Part shown: positions 7,225 to 14,255 of the stretch, in pieces
How positions within the stretch are numbered: position 1 is the first letter of the stretch
Layout: the number at the start of each line of letters is the position of its first letter
DNA from: a virus
DNA length: 20,121 bases
Virus record (IMG/VR): IMGVR_UViG_3300048588_000231
Span: 1 to 20,121 of that record
Direction: 5' to 3' (one strand)
Notes under the pieces: generated by a model
What the model saw: only the letters and a program-made list of their open reading frames with translations
Told to the model about the DNA's origin: nothing
Databases searched by the model: none
Made by a program: the position numbers and the translations under genes

Positions 7225-7322
7225 GTACTCGATCCGCTCTCGCGGAATTCTCTGATGATGGCTTACCGGCGCAAAGCGCCCCAGTAACATGAGCGTCAGT
7301 TATTCTGATTTGCGCGCCTAAG

Positions 7323-7910
7323 TCAAGCAGCATGGCGATTCTCACGCACAGTTTTGAAGTGGCGTGCAAAAACATTGCATAGAACCCGTGTCGCCCCGAT
7401 CATATGGTGCAACTCCATTCCGTCGATAACCACGTACTGGAGCGCGGCCCATAGGTTGTCGCGGCTGTAGTTCTGTGCTTCCTGTATCTGATTACGGACG
7501 GTCTTGTCCTCGGCAAGCACGTCCTTACACCAGCGTTCGTAGGCTTCCGAGTCTGTTCCGTCGCCAGCCGGCGCATCTGGGTCATAGACTGCTGCTGATG
7601 ACTGCAAGGCGCGGGAAACACGCTGGCGAAGCTGTAGGTACTGTTGAGCGCCCTCGTACTGCGCCTCTGACAGGCCGTCTTGTGCGCCGATCAGGTTGAG
7701 ATACCCGATGAAGCTGCCTGCCTTCTGGTCCATAGCCTGTGATGCTGGAATGCCCAAACGTCTTGCCCTCGCTTCAACTGGATCGACATGCGCCACGCTG
7801 TGATCGACACCGGAGCGTGACAATCTGCCATTAGGCTCCCGAACACCGTCCTTCTTTGGCCGGCCTCGCTTAGCCCTGAGTTTCGCCGCTTTCGTCCTTG
7901 CCGCCTTCAT
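7323..7910 (-). CDS. Conserved phage protein, 195 aa, basic N-terminus
   Basis: Starts M-K-A-A-R-T-K-A-A-K-L at ATG 7910, with AGGGA 5 nt upstream; the longer frame to 8066 overlaps the upstream gene and has no ribosome site. The N-terminus is strongly basic (K-R-G-R-P-K-K), followed by V-R-E-P-N-G-R-L-S-R-S and V-D-P-V-E-A-R-A-R-R-L-G-I, then a helical body. From memory the R-E-P-N-G-R-x-S-R type occurs in uncharacterised phage proteins. The basic start suggests nucleic-acid binding. It is the last protein gene of the leftward early operon, so a switch to late expression is possible but not shown. Confidence 0.75.
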   Translation of the reverse strand: MKAARTKAAKLRAKRGRPKKDGVREPNGRLSRSGVDHSVAHVDPVEARARRLGIPASQAMDQKAGSFIGYLNLIGAQDGLSEAQYEGAQQYLQLRQRVSRALQSSAAVYDPDAPAGDGTDSEAYERWCKDVLAEDKTVRNQIQEAQNYSRDNLWAALQYVVIDGMELHHMIGATRVLCNVFARHFKTVRENRHAA

Positions 7911-7927
7911 GCTGTCCCTCGTGGTGG

Positions 7928-8134
7928 CTAGTTGCCGGTTTCCGTCTGCTTTTCGAAGCAAGGGCAACCGACGCAATCGACTTCTGGCCGGACCATTAGA
8001 CCGCCGCCGACAGCCTTTTTGAGCCATGCTGGCGCTGTGCCTATGTGCTTCGAAGGCCATATGCACAGGAAGACTGCGACTGGCTCATCGTTGCAGTAAG
8101 CCTCGTCGGAAATGCTGAGATGCTTACACTTCAT
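7928..8134 (-). CDS. Small cysteine-rich protein, 68 aa
   Basis: ATG 8134 follows a strong ribosome site (AGGAGG, 5 nt). Six cysteines occur at about residues 3, 14, 24, 54, 57 and 59, the last three as D-C-V-G-C-P-C-F. Metal binding (zinc or iron-sulfur) is a fair inference. Family not recognised. It ends 17 nt before the start of the next gene of the operon. Confidence 0.65.
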   Translation of the reverse strand: MKCKHLSISDEAYCNDEPVAVFLCIWPSKHIGTAPAWLKKAVGGGLMVRPEVDCVGCPCFEKQTETGN

Positions 8135-8143
8135 CCCCGCCTC

Positions 8144-8392
8144 CTATTGCCCTGAGCGGATGGCGGCGGCATACCCTGCCGGCAATCTTACGTGAACATC
8201 ATCCGGCGGGACGTGAATGAGCGGGTCGAGGCTTTCCACAATCTTCGCCGCTTCCTCCCGTCCGCGCTTCTCTGCCTCGTAGAGCGCCCTGCTGACCACA
8301 TAGACGCTGCCTTGAGAGGCAATGCCGTCGATGTCCTGAATGACCTTCGCCGCCCGCTGCATCAGTTCGTCGGTGAGCCAGTCGTTCTCCAT
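8144..8392 (-). CDS. Small hypothetical protein, 82 aa
   Basis: Starts M-E-N-D-W-L-T-D-E-L at ATG 8392, which overlaps the stop of the DUF4406 gene by one base (TGATG); an alternative start 36 nt earlier lies inside that gene. It is helical and acidic, with a central E-A-E-K-R-G-R-E-E-A-A-K-I-V helix and a Pro-rich stretch. Function unknown. Confidence 0.6.
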   Translation of the reverse strand: MENDWLTDELMQRAAKVIQDIDGIASQGSVYVVSRALYEAEKRGREEAAKIVESLDPLIHVPPDDVHVRLPAGYAAAIRSGQ

Positions 8393-8748
8393 CACCCCTG
8401 CTCCTTGTCTTCTGATAGGGCGGACCATTCGATCACATCAAGCCCGCAGTTTTCCGCTAGGGCTTTCTCCGCTGAAACACCCTTGGATGCCCGCCACCCC
8501 GGCAAAAGCACGATGGTATCGGCCTCAAGGCAGATGAACGCTGAATAGGCGGCGAACGCCTTGCGAATCGGGAAATCCTTCGGGTCGCCCTTGTGCGGAA
8601 ACTCGGCTGGATTGTAGACGCGGTGTCCAGCCGCTCGAAGTTCGCCGGCGACCTTGCGAAACAGAGGATAGTTATATTCTGGCAAGCCCGTCATTGGGCC
8701 AGACAGGTATATCACGCGAGGGTCTATCTTCGTCATGGCGGGGGTCAT
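8392..8748 (-). CDS. DUF4406 protein (nucleoside deoxyribosyltransferase-like fold)
   Basis: A 118-residue protein. V-I-Y-L-S-G-P-M-T-G near the N-terminus, then N-Y-P-L-F and V-Y-N-P-A-E-F-P are the family signature of DUF4406. This family is related to nucleoside 2-deoxyribosyltransferases and is common in phages; later I-V-L-L-P-G-W-x-x-S-K-G matches the family's substrate loop. Substrate unknown; a nucleotide or nucleotide-sugar binding or salvage role is inferred from the fold. ATGA overlap with the GcrA-like gene upstream and TGATG with the gene downstream. Confidence 0.85.
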   Translation of the reverse strand: MTPAMTKIDPRVIYLSGPMTGLPEYNYPLFRKVAGELRAAGHRVYNPAEFPHKGDPKDFPIRKAFAAYSAFICLEADTIVLLPGWRASKGVSAEKALAENCGLDVIEWSALSEDKEQG

Positions 8749-9302
8749 GCTGCTGCCTGCAAAACACGCGGGGCGTATCGTTCGCTCGATGTACCCGCTC
8801 CGATTGATCTACGACGATGGCATTCGCACCACGGCCCTTCTGATGGCGCGCCGCAGAACAGGTGCATCTCGCCCTTCTCCGCGTCGTTCACAGCCCAACG
8901 GCATTCGTTGAAGCCCAGCAAGTGAATGGGCCTGCCGACTGTCATGCGCTCGCCCGGAACGAATGAAGGCTCAGGAAGTGGCTTTGAGGGCACATGCTCG
9001 AACAGGATCGAAGGCGACACCACCTTGATGCGGCGGCGCGGCTGGGCAGGCTTGTGAACGCGCAGTTCGCTGGCGGGCTTGGCGCGGCTCTTGCGCTTCT
9101 TGAGTTCCGCAACACGCTGTCCGGGCCAGCCAGACGCGCGAGCAAAACCTATCGCCGCCAATTCCTTGTTGCGATGAACGCGGCCAATGACGGCATTGCC
9201 GGACATACCCATTAGAGCGCCGATCTTACGGGCTGACAGGCCCTCGCGGAGCAAATCAGCAACGCGCGCATCCTGTTCCCGTGTCCAGAGCTTGAATGCC
9301 AT
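8745..9302 (-). CDS. GcrA-family cell-cycle regulator, phage-encoded
   Basis: 185 residues from ATG 9302, coupled to the preceding stop by TGATG; the longer frame to 9341 has no support. Residues 6-45 give the GcrA N-terminal DNA-binding region (L-W-T-R-E-Q-D-A-R-V, then A-R-K-I-G-A-L-M, then G-N-A-V-I-G-R-V-H-R). The C-terminal region has the family's C-R-W (134-136), F-C-G-A (149-152), W-C-x-x-H (158-162) pattern, which resembles a small metal-binding or sigma-contact module. In Caulobacter and relatives GcrA binds sigma-70 and promoters methylated at GANTC by CcrM. A phage copy could redirect host cell-cycle transcription or time phage genes. The middle region (65-120) is longer and more basic than I would expect of host GcrA. 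Confidence 0.85.
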   Translation of the reverse strand: MAFKLWTREQDARVADLLREGLSARKIGALMGMSGNAVIGRVHRNKELAAIGFARASGWPGQRVAELKKRKSRAKPASELRVHKPAQPRRRIKVVSPSILFEHVPSKPLPEPSFVPGERMTVGRPIHLLGFNECRWAVNDAEKGEMHLFCGAPSEGPWCECHRRRSIGAGTSSERYAPRVLQAAA

Positions 9303-9535
9303 CACAACGCCTCCATGTTGACGCGAGGACGCCAAGGGCAACGCGGGTCATTGATGATCGGATCGCCCATAACCATCCCGGTCAGGCTACGATTGTCGTC
9401 CGGTATCTCTCCCCGGCGCTTGGCTAGTTCTTCGAGATTGATACGCCCTGCCATGCCGCGAAGGCCGGCGGCCTTTTTCCCGGCAGCCCCTTCTCGCCAT
9501 TCCAATTGACGTTCCAGTCTTTTTCTCGCGCTCAT
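9302..9535 (-). CDS. Small basic hypothetical protein, 77 aa
   Basis: ATG 9535 is preceded by AGGAGG and overlaps the stop of the helicase C-terminal remnant (ATGA). The first half is basic (R-K-R-L-E-R-Q-L-E-W-R-E) and the second contains P-D-D-N-R-S-L-T-G-M-V-M-G-D-P. Not recognised. The ribosome site lies inside the last codons of the remnant, so this gene was originally coupled to the helicase gene. Confidence 0.6.
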   Translation of the reverse strand: MSARKRLERQLEWREGAAGKKAAGLRGMAGRINLEELAKRRGEIPDDNRSLTGMVMGDPIINDPRCPWRPRVNMEAL

Positions 9536-9624
9536 GCTGCCTCCTGCTCACCGCGATTGAGGAACACGCGGTCCCAAACGCCACGGTCAAATGATGAGTG
9601 ATAACGATAGGTGGATTGGTTCAT
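9532..9624 (-). pseudogene. Orphan second copy of the helicase C-terminus (30 codons)
   Basis: Immediately after the HNH stop (ATGA overlap) the minus strand encodes M-N-Q-S-T-Y-R-Y-H-S-S-F-D-R-G-V-W-D-R and ends E-Q-E-A-A, then TGA. The helicase gene at 10130-11947 ends with the related Q-E-T-Y-R-Y-H-S-S-F-D-R-S-L-W-D-R. The two copies share Y-R-Y-H-S-S-F-D-R-x-x-W-D-R but differ at nearly every third codon position, so this is not a recent copy. It is best read as the original 3' end of the helicase gene, cut off when the HNH cassette entered. It might still be translated as a tiny peptide. Confidence 0.8.
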
Positions 9625-10133
9625 GCGACGTTCGCAAACTCGCCATGTAGGCGTTTCGCGGCCTCCGCATATGCCGCTGCGGCTAGTTCTGGTGTCTCGA
9701 ACGTGCCGAGTCTGTGGCGATGCCCGGACGCCTTAATCTCCGCGCACCATTTCCCCAGCCTGCGATGTAGCCAGACGCCCTTATAGCCAGACGTGTTACG
9801 GCTAGTTTTCCCACGGTTGAACAGGTTCTCGGAGTTGGTGGCCTCGCGAAGGTTATCCCAAGCGTTGTTCGTGCCAATTAGATCGATGTGATCAACATGG
9901 TTTTCAGGCCATTGTCCCGTCATGTAGACCCACGCCAAGCGATGTCCCAAGAAGAGCTTCCGATGCGGTGGCAGGCGAATTTCGATATATTCGCGGTTTC
10001 GCCTTCGACACATCGAGCCAGCGACGACGCCCGTAAATCGCGATGTTCGGCCGGTCCTTTCTCGCCAGCGGAAAATCCCTGTTTTAGGGTCGTAGTCCAA
10101 AAGCACCCGGATTTCTTCAGCCGTCGGATTCAT
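9621..10133 (-). CDS. HNH homing endonuclease with AP2 domain (copy A)
   Basis: 170 residues. The HNH part reads H-R-L-A-W-V-Y, then H-V-D-H-I-D and N-N-A-W-D-N-L-R-E-A-T, followed by N-T-S-G-Y-K-G-V-W and an AP2-type DNA-binding domain to the end. This is the common HNH_3/AP2 architecture of mobile phage endonucleases, which cut an uninfected allele and spread by repair. The ATG overlaps the helicase stop (ATGA) and the stop overlaps the downstream remnant (ATGA), so the cassette is seamlessly coupled. It lies between two diverged versions of the same helicase 3' end, which marks both the target gene and the insertion point. Confidence 0.9.
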   Translation of the reverse strand: MNPTAEEIRVLLDYDPKTGIFRWRERTGRTSRFTGVVAGSMCRRRNREYIEIRLPPHRKLFLGHRLAWVYMTGQWPENHVDHIDLIGTNNAWDNLREATNSENLFNRGKTSRNTSGYKGVWLHRRLGKWCAEIKASGHRHRLGTFETPELAAAAYAEAAKRLHGEFANVA

Positions 10134-11947
10134 GCGGCATTCTCCTTAACTTCATCACGGGGAATATATTGCCGATCCCACAAGCTGCGATCGAAGGACG
10201 AGTGGTACCGGTAAGTCTCTTGACTAAACCAAAGCCCAACCTTGCCTTCGAAGTCGCCATTGCGCTGCTTGGCGACGTTCAGGAGGACGCCGGGCTTCTG
10301 GTCCAGTTCGTGGCGCTCGACCTCAGTCTTGGCTGCGCCTAGTTCTTCCTCGTGGCGACGGTTGCGCCACACCGTCAGGATATTGAAGGCGTTGGCTCCG
10401 ATCTCCATTGCGCCCTTGATGTCCTCGGTTTCAGGTGCTCCCTGCCCACGCTCTCCCTTTCGGGAATGCGCCACCAGATGCAGGTGCACGTTGTTCTGGA
10501 TCGTCCAGTCGACAATCTGGAAGACTGCCTTTTCCTGCCCGTTGTAATCATCCTGGGCGATGCCAAGGCGCATCAGGCTGTCGATGATGAACTGGTCGCA
10601 GCCGTACTTGGCGCGGGCATAGTCGAAGACTTCCAACAAAGCCGGCACACCCGCCTTGCCGACGCGCTCGTAGAGCAGCAAGCCCCTGTCGAGCCAATCC
10701 AGTATGCGTTCGATGAACGGCCCGGTTGGCCGGTCCACACCACCCGTCTGCTTGCACATGCGGCGCAAGGTCTGCTCACCCTTCATTTCGAGTGAAGCGA
10801 GGCAAATGCGGCTGCCCTGCTTGATCCAGTGAGGGATGCAGTCGGAAATGATCTGGCTCTTGCCTGACCCCGCCGCGCCGCTCCACAGCGTCATCTCTGC
10901 CGGCCGGAAATGCAGCTTGTCGGATATCTTGCCGTAAGGAACAGAGTATCCCTGCCGTTCCTCATGGGCAGGCCAGAACAGGTGAACAACCTTGTCGGTG
11001 TAATCGCTGGCTCGCTTTAATCCTTCCGGGTCTAGGGCTTCCGCCCTTTGCAGCGCCTCACCCATTGCAAACTCGCCAATGCCCGACACAAGGCATTCGT
11101 TCGCATCCTTGGCCGGCAACTTAACCCGATAGCAACGATGGCGTCCGAGACGGGCCGCAATTTCCGCTGCGGCTTCGTCTCCGGGCTGATCCATGTCCGT
11201 TGAAATATAAATCCTCTCGAACCGGTCCAGCCGCTCGAACTCGTTTTCGATCCAGTTCTGTTTCCCGCCCTTGCCGCCGCCGAACGGGACAGACATGGCC
11301 GGATACCCATAAGCCGCCCATGACAGCGCATCGATTTCGCCTTCAGTGATGATGACCTGACGAGCGTCTGCCGGGATTGCCTGCCACCCGAACAGGATAG
11401 GCTCGCAATTCGCAGCGGTAGGACGTGGCTTGGCCCCATCTTTGGCCTCCCTCGCCTTGGCAAGCGCTAGAACACCATCCGGCAGCAGGAATGGGAAAAT
11501 GATATCGTTGCCCTGCGCTGCGACCTTGTACGATTTCAGGATTTGAGCCGGTATGTTCCGATCTTCGGTGAGGTAATCCAGAACCCGGCCTTGTGCTTCC
11601 GTGCATTGGGGCTTCGGCGGGCGCGTGAAGGCTTTCTTTGGCTCCCGGTAAGGTTCTGGCCTTGTGACGCCAAGCCATGCCCTTGCTGCGTCCAGCGCCT
11701 CGGAAAGCGTACCGCCCTTGCAGGCTACCCACAGGTCCAGCAGGTCGCCGCCCTCGCCTGATTGGAAATCCTGCCACACGCCGGCCTTCGGCCCGACGAG
11801 ATGGACACCAAGCGATTGCCCCTTCTCACCACCCACAGAGCCGGCGCGCCATTCTGGCCCATCCTTGCGGCCACCAGGCAAGAGCATTTCCGCCACGGCC
11901 TGCGCGCGGTCTGCCAACATGCGTTTGATTTCGGTGATATCGGCCAT
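10130..11947 (-). CDS. TOPRIM primase/DnaB-type helicase
   Basis: 605 residues with a gp4-like layout. An N-terminal region lacks an obvious cysteine zinc finger. A TOPRIM domain follows (I-I-T-E-G-E-I-D-A-L-S with E202; S-T-D-M-D-Q-P-G-D with D251/D253). Then comes a RecA-fold helicase with Walker A G-A-A-G-S-G-K-S (357-364) and Walker B F-I-I-D-S (453-457), plus V-A-H-S-R-K and K-Q-R-N-G-D further on. It should unwind DNA at the phage fork; primase activity is uncertain without a zinc finger. ATG 11947 overlaps the upstream stop (TGATG). The last about 30 codons are the version adjoining the HNH cassette; a diverged alternative end is stranded at 9532-9624. Confidence 0.9.
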   Translation of the reverse strand: MADITEIKRMLADRAQAVAEMLLPGGRKDGPEWRAGSVGGEKGQSLGVHLVGPKAGVWQDFQSGEGGDLLDLWVACKGGTLSEALDAARAWLGVTRPEPYREPKKAFTRPPKPQCTEAQGRVLDYLTEDRNIPAQILKSYKVAAQGNDIIFPFLLPDGVLALAKAREAKDGAKPRPTAANCEPILFGWQAIPADARQVIITEGEIDALSWAAYGYPAMSVPFGGGKGGKQNWIENEFERLDRFERIYISTDMDQPGDEAAAEIAARLGRHRCYRVKLPAKDANECLVSGIGEFAMGEALQRAEALDPEGLKRASDYTDKVVHLFWPAHEERQGYSVPYGKISDKLHFRPAEMTLWSGAAGSGKSQIISDCIPHWIKQGSRICLASLEMKGEQTLRRMCKQTGGVDRPTGPFIERILDWLDRGLLLYERVGKAGVPALLEVFDYARAKYGCDQFIIDSLMRLGIAQDDYNGQEKAVFQIVDWTIQNNVHLHLVAHSRKGERGQGAPETEDIKGAMEIGANAFNILTVWRNRRHEEELGAAKTEVERHELDQKPGVLLNVAKQRNGDFEGKVGLWFSQETYRYHSSFDRSLWDRQYIPRDEVKENAA

Positions 11948-12648
11948 CAGAGGACACCCCGATATTCCGGCTCGTCACGCCAGTCAGACGGCTTCCCTGC
12001 ACTGGGCTTGCCCCGCCTATCGTCAGCAGCCTTGCGAACCCAGTTCTTCCACGTGGATTGCCAATCGAGCTTCACGCCACGCTGGCCCGGTTGACCCCGC
12101 CAGTAATCTCGGAACTTCTCGGCCTCCCTTGCAGCTTCGCCTGCCGACAAGCCTTCAGCCTTGGCGAATACCTCGTCAGGCGACCATTCGTCCGGAAGTC
12201 GTGAACCGCGTTTTTTGGAAACACCGCTAGGTGTTTCTTTTCCTTCTATGGTTATGGTATCTGGAAGATGCTGTGGCAAAACGGTAGCAATTGCTACAGC
12301 CGTTTCTTTATCTTTCAATGACTTAGAAGCGCCACCCTTGGCCCCGGCGGAAGCTCTCGATTGGCTTTTACTCTCGCTTTTTTGGAGCTCTTTTGTAAGG
12401 CGATTATGGGTGATGGCGCCGTCCTGACGGTTGAAAAACGGCATCATGTCATCGGCAACGGCGCGCCATTTTTTCAGCGACATTCGGCACACTCTGGCCA
12501 ACTTCACGTCGTCATCTGGAAGGCTACCGCCAGCGTTCCACATGGCCATCAGCATGAGCATGTAGGCCCCGATATGCTCGGTGCTAAGGTGCAGCGTATC
12601 CCCAAGGAAGTCGGAGACATAGAGCTGCATAAATGGCCGCTCGCTCAT
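11947..12648 (-). CDS. DUF1376 (YdaU-like) replication protein
   Basis: 233 residues from ATG 12648, which overlaps the upstream stop (ATGA). The longer frame to 12723 lies inside the upstream gene and is rejected. The N-terminal region P-F-M-Q-L-Y-V-S-D-F-L-G-D-T, then L-S-T-E-H-I-G-A-Y, is the DUF1376 signature. A low-complexity Ser/Lys linker follows, then a C-terminal domain with Y-W-R-G-Q-P-G-Q-R-G-V-K-L-D-W-Q-S-T-W-K, found at the end of phage replication initiators and helicase loaders. Directly upstream of the helicase, it is the best candidate for the origin-binding or loader protein. Confidence 0.85.
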   Translation of the reverse strand: MSERPFMQLYVSDFLGDTLHLSTEHIGAYMLMLMAMWNAGGSLPDDDVKLARVCRMSLKKWRAVADDMMPFFNRQDGAITHNRLTKELQKSESKSQSRASAGAKGGASKSLKDKETAVAIATVLPQHLPDTITIEGKETPSGVSKKRGSRLPDEWSPDEVFAKAEGLSAGEAAREAEKFRDYWRGQPGQRGVKLDWQSTWKNWVRKAADDRRGKPSAGKPSDWRDEPEYRGVL

Positions 12649-12839
12649 TGAAGCGTCTCCCCATTGTATAGGGCTTGAAGGGGAGCCGGGACGGCAATCT
12701 GATGCTCTGGCGGGAGCCGGCAATTGATGAACTCAATCCAAGCGTCAGCGGCGCGCTGGGCATCTTCGTACAGCATCGACTTTTCGGCCTGATGCTTGGC
12801 GTCTCGATATGCGAGAAATGCTTTGTGCTGGTCGCTCAA
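12645..12839 (-). CDS. Small hypothetical protein, 64 aa
   Basis: Starts at TTG 12839, overlapping the stop of the DUF1064 gene (TTGA), and its stop overlaps the DUF1376 start (ATGA). The sequence is helical (A-F-L-A-Y-R-D-A-K-H-Q-A-E-K) with a Pro-rich tail. Function unknown; confidence rests on the tight coupling at both ends. Confidence 0.55.
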   Translation of the reverse strand: MSDQHKAFLAYRDAKHQAEKSMLYEDAQRAADAWIEFINCRLPPEHQIAVPAPLQALYNGETLQ

Positions 12840-13198
12840 CGCACCACCTCCACGTCGATCCCATTGAAGGCGCGCATCAGGTTGCGCTTGATCTTGAACA
12901 CGTCCGTCTCGACGCCCTTCACATCAATGACGCGAAAGCGGTCCTGCTCATGGTCCCAGAAGGCAGCATCAGCGACGTAGACGCAGATCAGTTCGCCTTT
13001 CGGGCCGAGTATCTGGAAACGGCGCTGTAGCTCCAGCCCGCCAATCTTCCCGGCCTTCTCAAGCTGGATCAGGCCCTCGCAATAGATGGCTTCCCGCTTG
13101 CTGGCGTAGCGCCGGCCTTTCACCGTCACCGGCTTGTTTCGGTACTTCGATGGTTTGGCAGCCGGCGCAATCTGCGCCCTCGCCTCGGCAGCGCTCAT
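12836..13198 (-). CDS. DUF1064 protein, PD-(D/E)XK nuclease-like
   Basis: 120 residues from ATG 13198 (AGGA 4 nt upstream); a GTG at 13228 would add ten residues but lacks this site. The family pattern is clear: K-Y-R-N-K-P-V-T-V, A-S-K-R-E-A, L-E-K-A-G-K-I, L-E-L-Q-R-R-F, Y-V-A-D-A-A-F, then I-D-V-K-G-V-E-T-D-V-F-K-I-K. The E of K-R-E-A, the D of Y-V-A-D and D-V-K are the expected catalytic-core residues of a PD-(D/E)XK fold. Such proteins accompany phage replication genes and are thought to resolve or nick DNA; activity not shown. Confidence 0.85.
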   Translation of the reverse strand: MSAAEARAQIAPAAKPSKYRNKPVTVKGRRYASKREAIYCEGLIQLEKAGKIGGLELQRRFQILGPKGELICVYVADAAFWDHEQDRFRVIDVKGVETDVFKIKRNLMRAFNGIDVEVVR

Positions 13199-13209
13199 GC
13201 GTTCCTGGT

Positions 13210-13314
13210 TCAAACCACCACCCTCCACGCCAGATAGGCCAGCGGAGCGGTTGCCAGAGCCATGAGGATGACAAGACGGAGTAAGCCGGGAGAGACGGGT
13301 TCAGGGGCGTTCAT
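13210..13314 (-). CDS. Tiny single-span membrane protein, 34 aa
   Basis: ATG 13314 overlaps the HNH copy B stop (ATGA). The sequence begins M-N-A-P-E-P-V-S-P-G and is followed by a hydrophobic helix (L-L-R-L-V-I-L-M-A-L-A-T-A-P-L-A-Y-L-A) and a short V-V-V end. One transmembrane segment is predicted by eye. It fits the gap between the HNH and DUF1064 genes exactly. Family not recognised. Confidence 0.55.
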   Translation of the reverse strand: MNAPEPVSPGLLRLVILMALATAPLAYLAWRVVV

Positions 13315-13868
13315 TTCGCGTATTCCTTCTCAGAAGCCTTGCCAGCAACAGAATCAGCAAAGCGCACAAGCGCCGTAGCCGTGCGGCCATGGTTCTGGTG
13401 GTAACCGTTATCGTCTTGGAAAATGCTTCGCGCTGCGGCGGCGGCTTCGAGGCTATCAAAGCTGCCGATATGTTTGTTTTTCCCGCCGTGACATGATTGC
13501 GCGTACCAGCGGCCCGTTCTTGGGTTGAGGTACACTCCGGGAACGCCGTGCGAATTGTCTGATCTAAGTGGGCTATTCCTCATGTTTTCGAGATGAGAAA
13601 CAGCCCTCAGATTTACTATCCTGTTATCGAGACAGTCTCCGTTGACGTGGTCTATTTCTCCATCGGGAAACTCGCCGTGCATATAGAGCCAAGCCAGCCG
13701 ATGCGCAGGGTAAGGTCTGCCGCCAATCCCAATCCGCCAGTATTTCCCCGATCGACAGCCTGCATTCGCGCCAGCTTGTGCTTTGGGAGAGGTGGAAATC
13801 CTCCAAACAAAAACACCCGTCTGCGGATCGTACGAAAGCAGGTTGCGAATTTCATCAGTGCTCAGCAT
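13311..13868 (-). CDS. HNH homing endonuclease with AP2 domain (copy B)
   Basis: 185 residues from ATG 13868 (AGGGGG, 5 nt upstream; GTG at 13871 also possible). The order is D-E-I-R-N-L-L-S-Y-D-P-Q-T-G, H-R-L-A-W-L-Y, E-I-D-H-V-N-G-D and N-R-I-V-N-L-R-A-V. An AP2-type part follows from S-H-G-V-P-G-V-Y, and a basic tail of about 25 residues. It is the same architecture as the other three HNH genes but clearly diverged, so separate arrivals are likely. It starts 9 nt after the upstream stop, and its stop is coupled to the tiny membrane protein. I see no duplicated gene end around this copy. Confidence 0.88.
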   Translation of the reverse strand: MLSTDEIRNLLSYDPQTGVFVWRISTSPKAQAGANAGCRSGKYWRIGIGGRPYPAHRLAWLYMHGEFPDGEIDHVNGDCLDNRIVNLRAVSHLENMRNSPLRSDNSHGVPGVYLNPRTGRWYAQSCHGGKNKHIGSFDSLEAAAAARSIFQDDNGYHQNHGRTATALVRFADSVAGKASEKEYAK

Positions 13869-13877
13869 CACTCCCCC

Positions 13878-14255
13878 CTAAGTTCTGGAGCGATCAGCAA
13901 GGCGAGCCATCGCGCGGACAGCATCAACGAACGGGCGAAAGAAATCCGCCTCCGGGCCATCCAGGAGAGCATCGGCACGGTTGATGATTTCGGTGATCGT
14001 GCGGAGTTCTTCTCGGCCATAGCGGAGTCCCGTCTGTTCTTCGATTTTTCTGATTTCATCAGCGCTGATGGATATGCGCGGATCGGCATACCAAGCGTCT
14101 CTGACGCGATTATAAGTCCAGCCTAGCCGACGAGACGCCAGCCGTAGCCGAGCCTTCACCGAACCGATGGACGGCGGAGCGATATGGTTACGGAGCGCGT
14201 ACTGCGTAAACTCAACGCTGCTCATGTCGGATTTCTCCACTGCATTGTCGGACAT
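13878..14255 (-). CDS. Conserved rhizobial prophage protein, possible DNA-binding, 125 aa
   Basis: ATG 14255 with AGGAG about 9 nt upstream. The N-terminal half, K-A-R-L-R-L-A-S-R-R-L-G-W-T-Y-N-R-V-R-D-A-W-Y-A, looks like a basic helix pair that could bind DNA. The rest is helical (I-S-A-D-E-I-R-K-I-E-E-Q-T-G-L). From memory similar proteins recur next to replication genes in rhizobial prophages. Regulatory role is a guess. Confidence 0.7.
   Translation of the reverse strand: MSDNAVEKSDMSSVEFTQYALRNHIAPPSIGSVKARLRLASRRLGWTYNRVRDAWYADPRISISADEIRKIEEQTGLRYGREELRTITEIINRADALLDGPEADFFRPFVDAVRAMARLADRSRT

Larger units (their letters stand above)
6940..7322. other. 383-bp non-coding region rich in RNA-like structure
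   Basis: No frame here looks like a real protein; the plus-strand frames read A-A-R-P-G-F-E-P-R and W-R-P-V-P-D-L-N, familiar false translations of the antisense of tRNA 3' ends. The stretch holds a 10-bp long-range inverted repeat (6961-7048), a 5-bp hairpin with TTGT loop (7053-7066), a tRNA-like element on the minus strand (7075-7224) and a GGCGC/GCGCC hairpin (7268-7280). None has a run of T after it like a classical terminator. It lies between the end of the leftward early operon and the 3' end of the plus-strand HTH gene. Confidence 0.6.

Noticed and set aside
7060-7292. Two plus-strand frames beginning near A-A-R-P-G-F-E-P-R and W-R-P-V-P-D-L-N
   Set aside because: These are typical false proteins from the antisense of a tRNA 3' end; I annotate the RNA-like element instead.
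7911-8066. N-terminal extension of the 195-residue gene
   Set aside because: It overlaps the small cysteine-rich gene and has no ribosome site; ATG 7910 does.
11664-12230. Plus-strand frame opposite the helicase/DUF1376 junction
   Set aside because: Ser/Pro/Arg-rich shadow of two well-supported genes.
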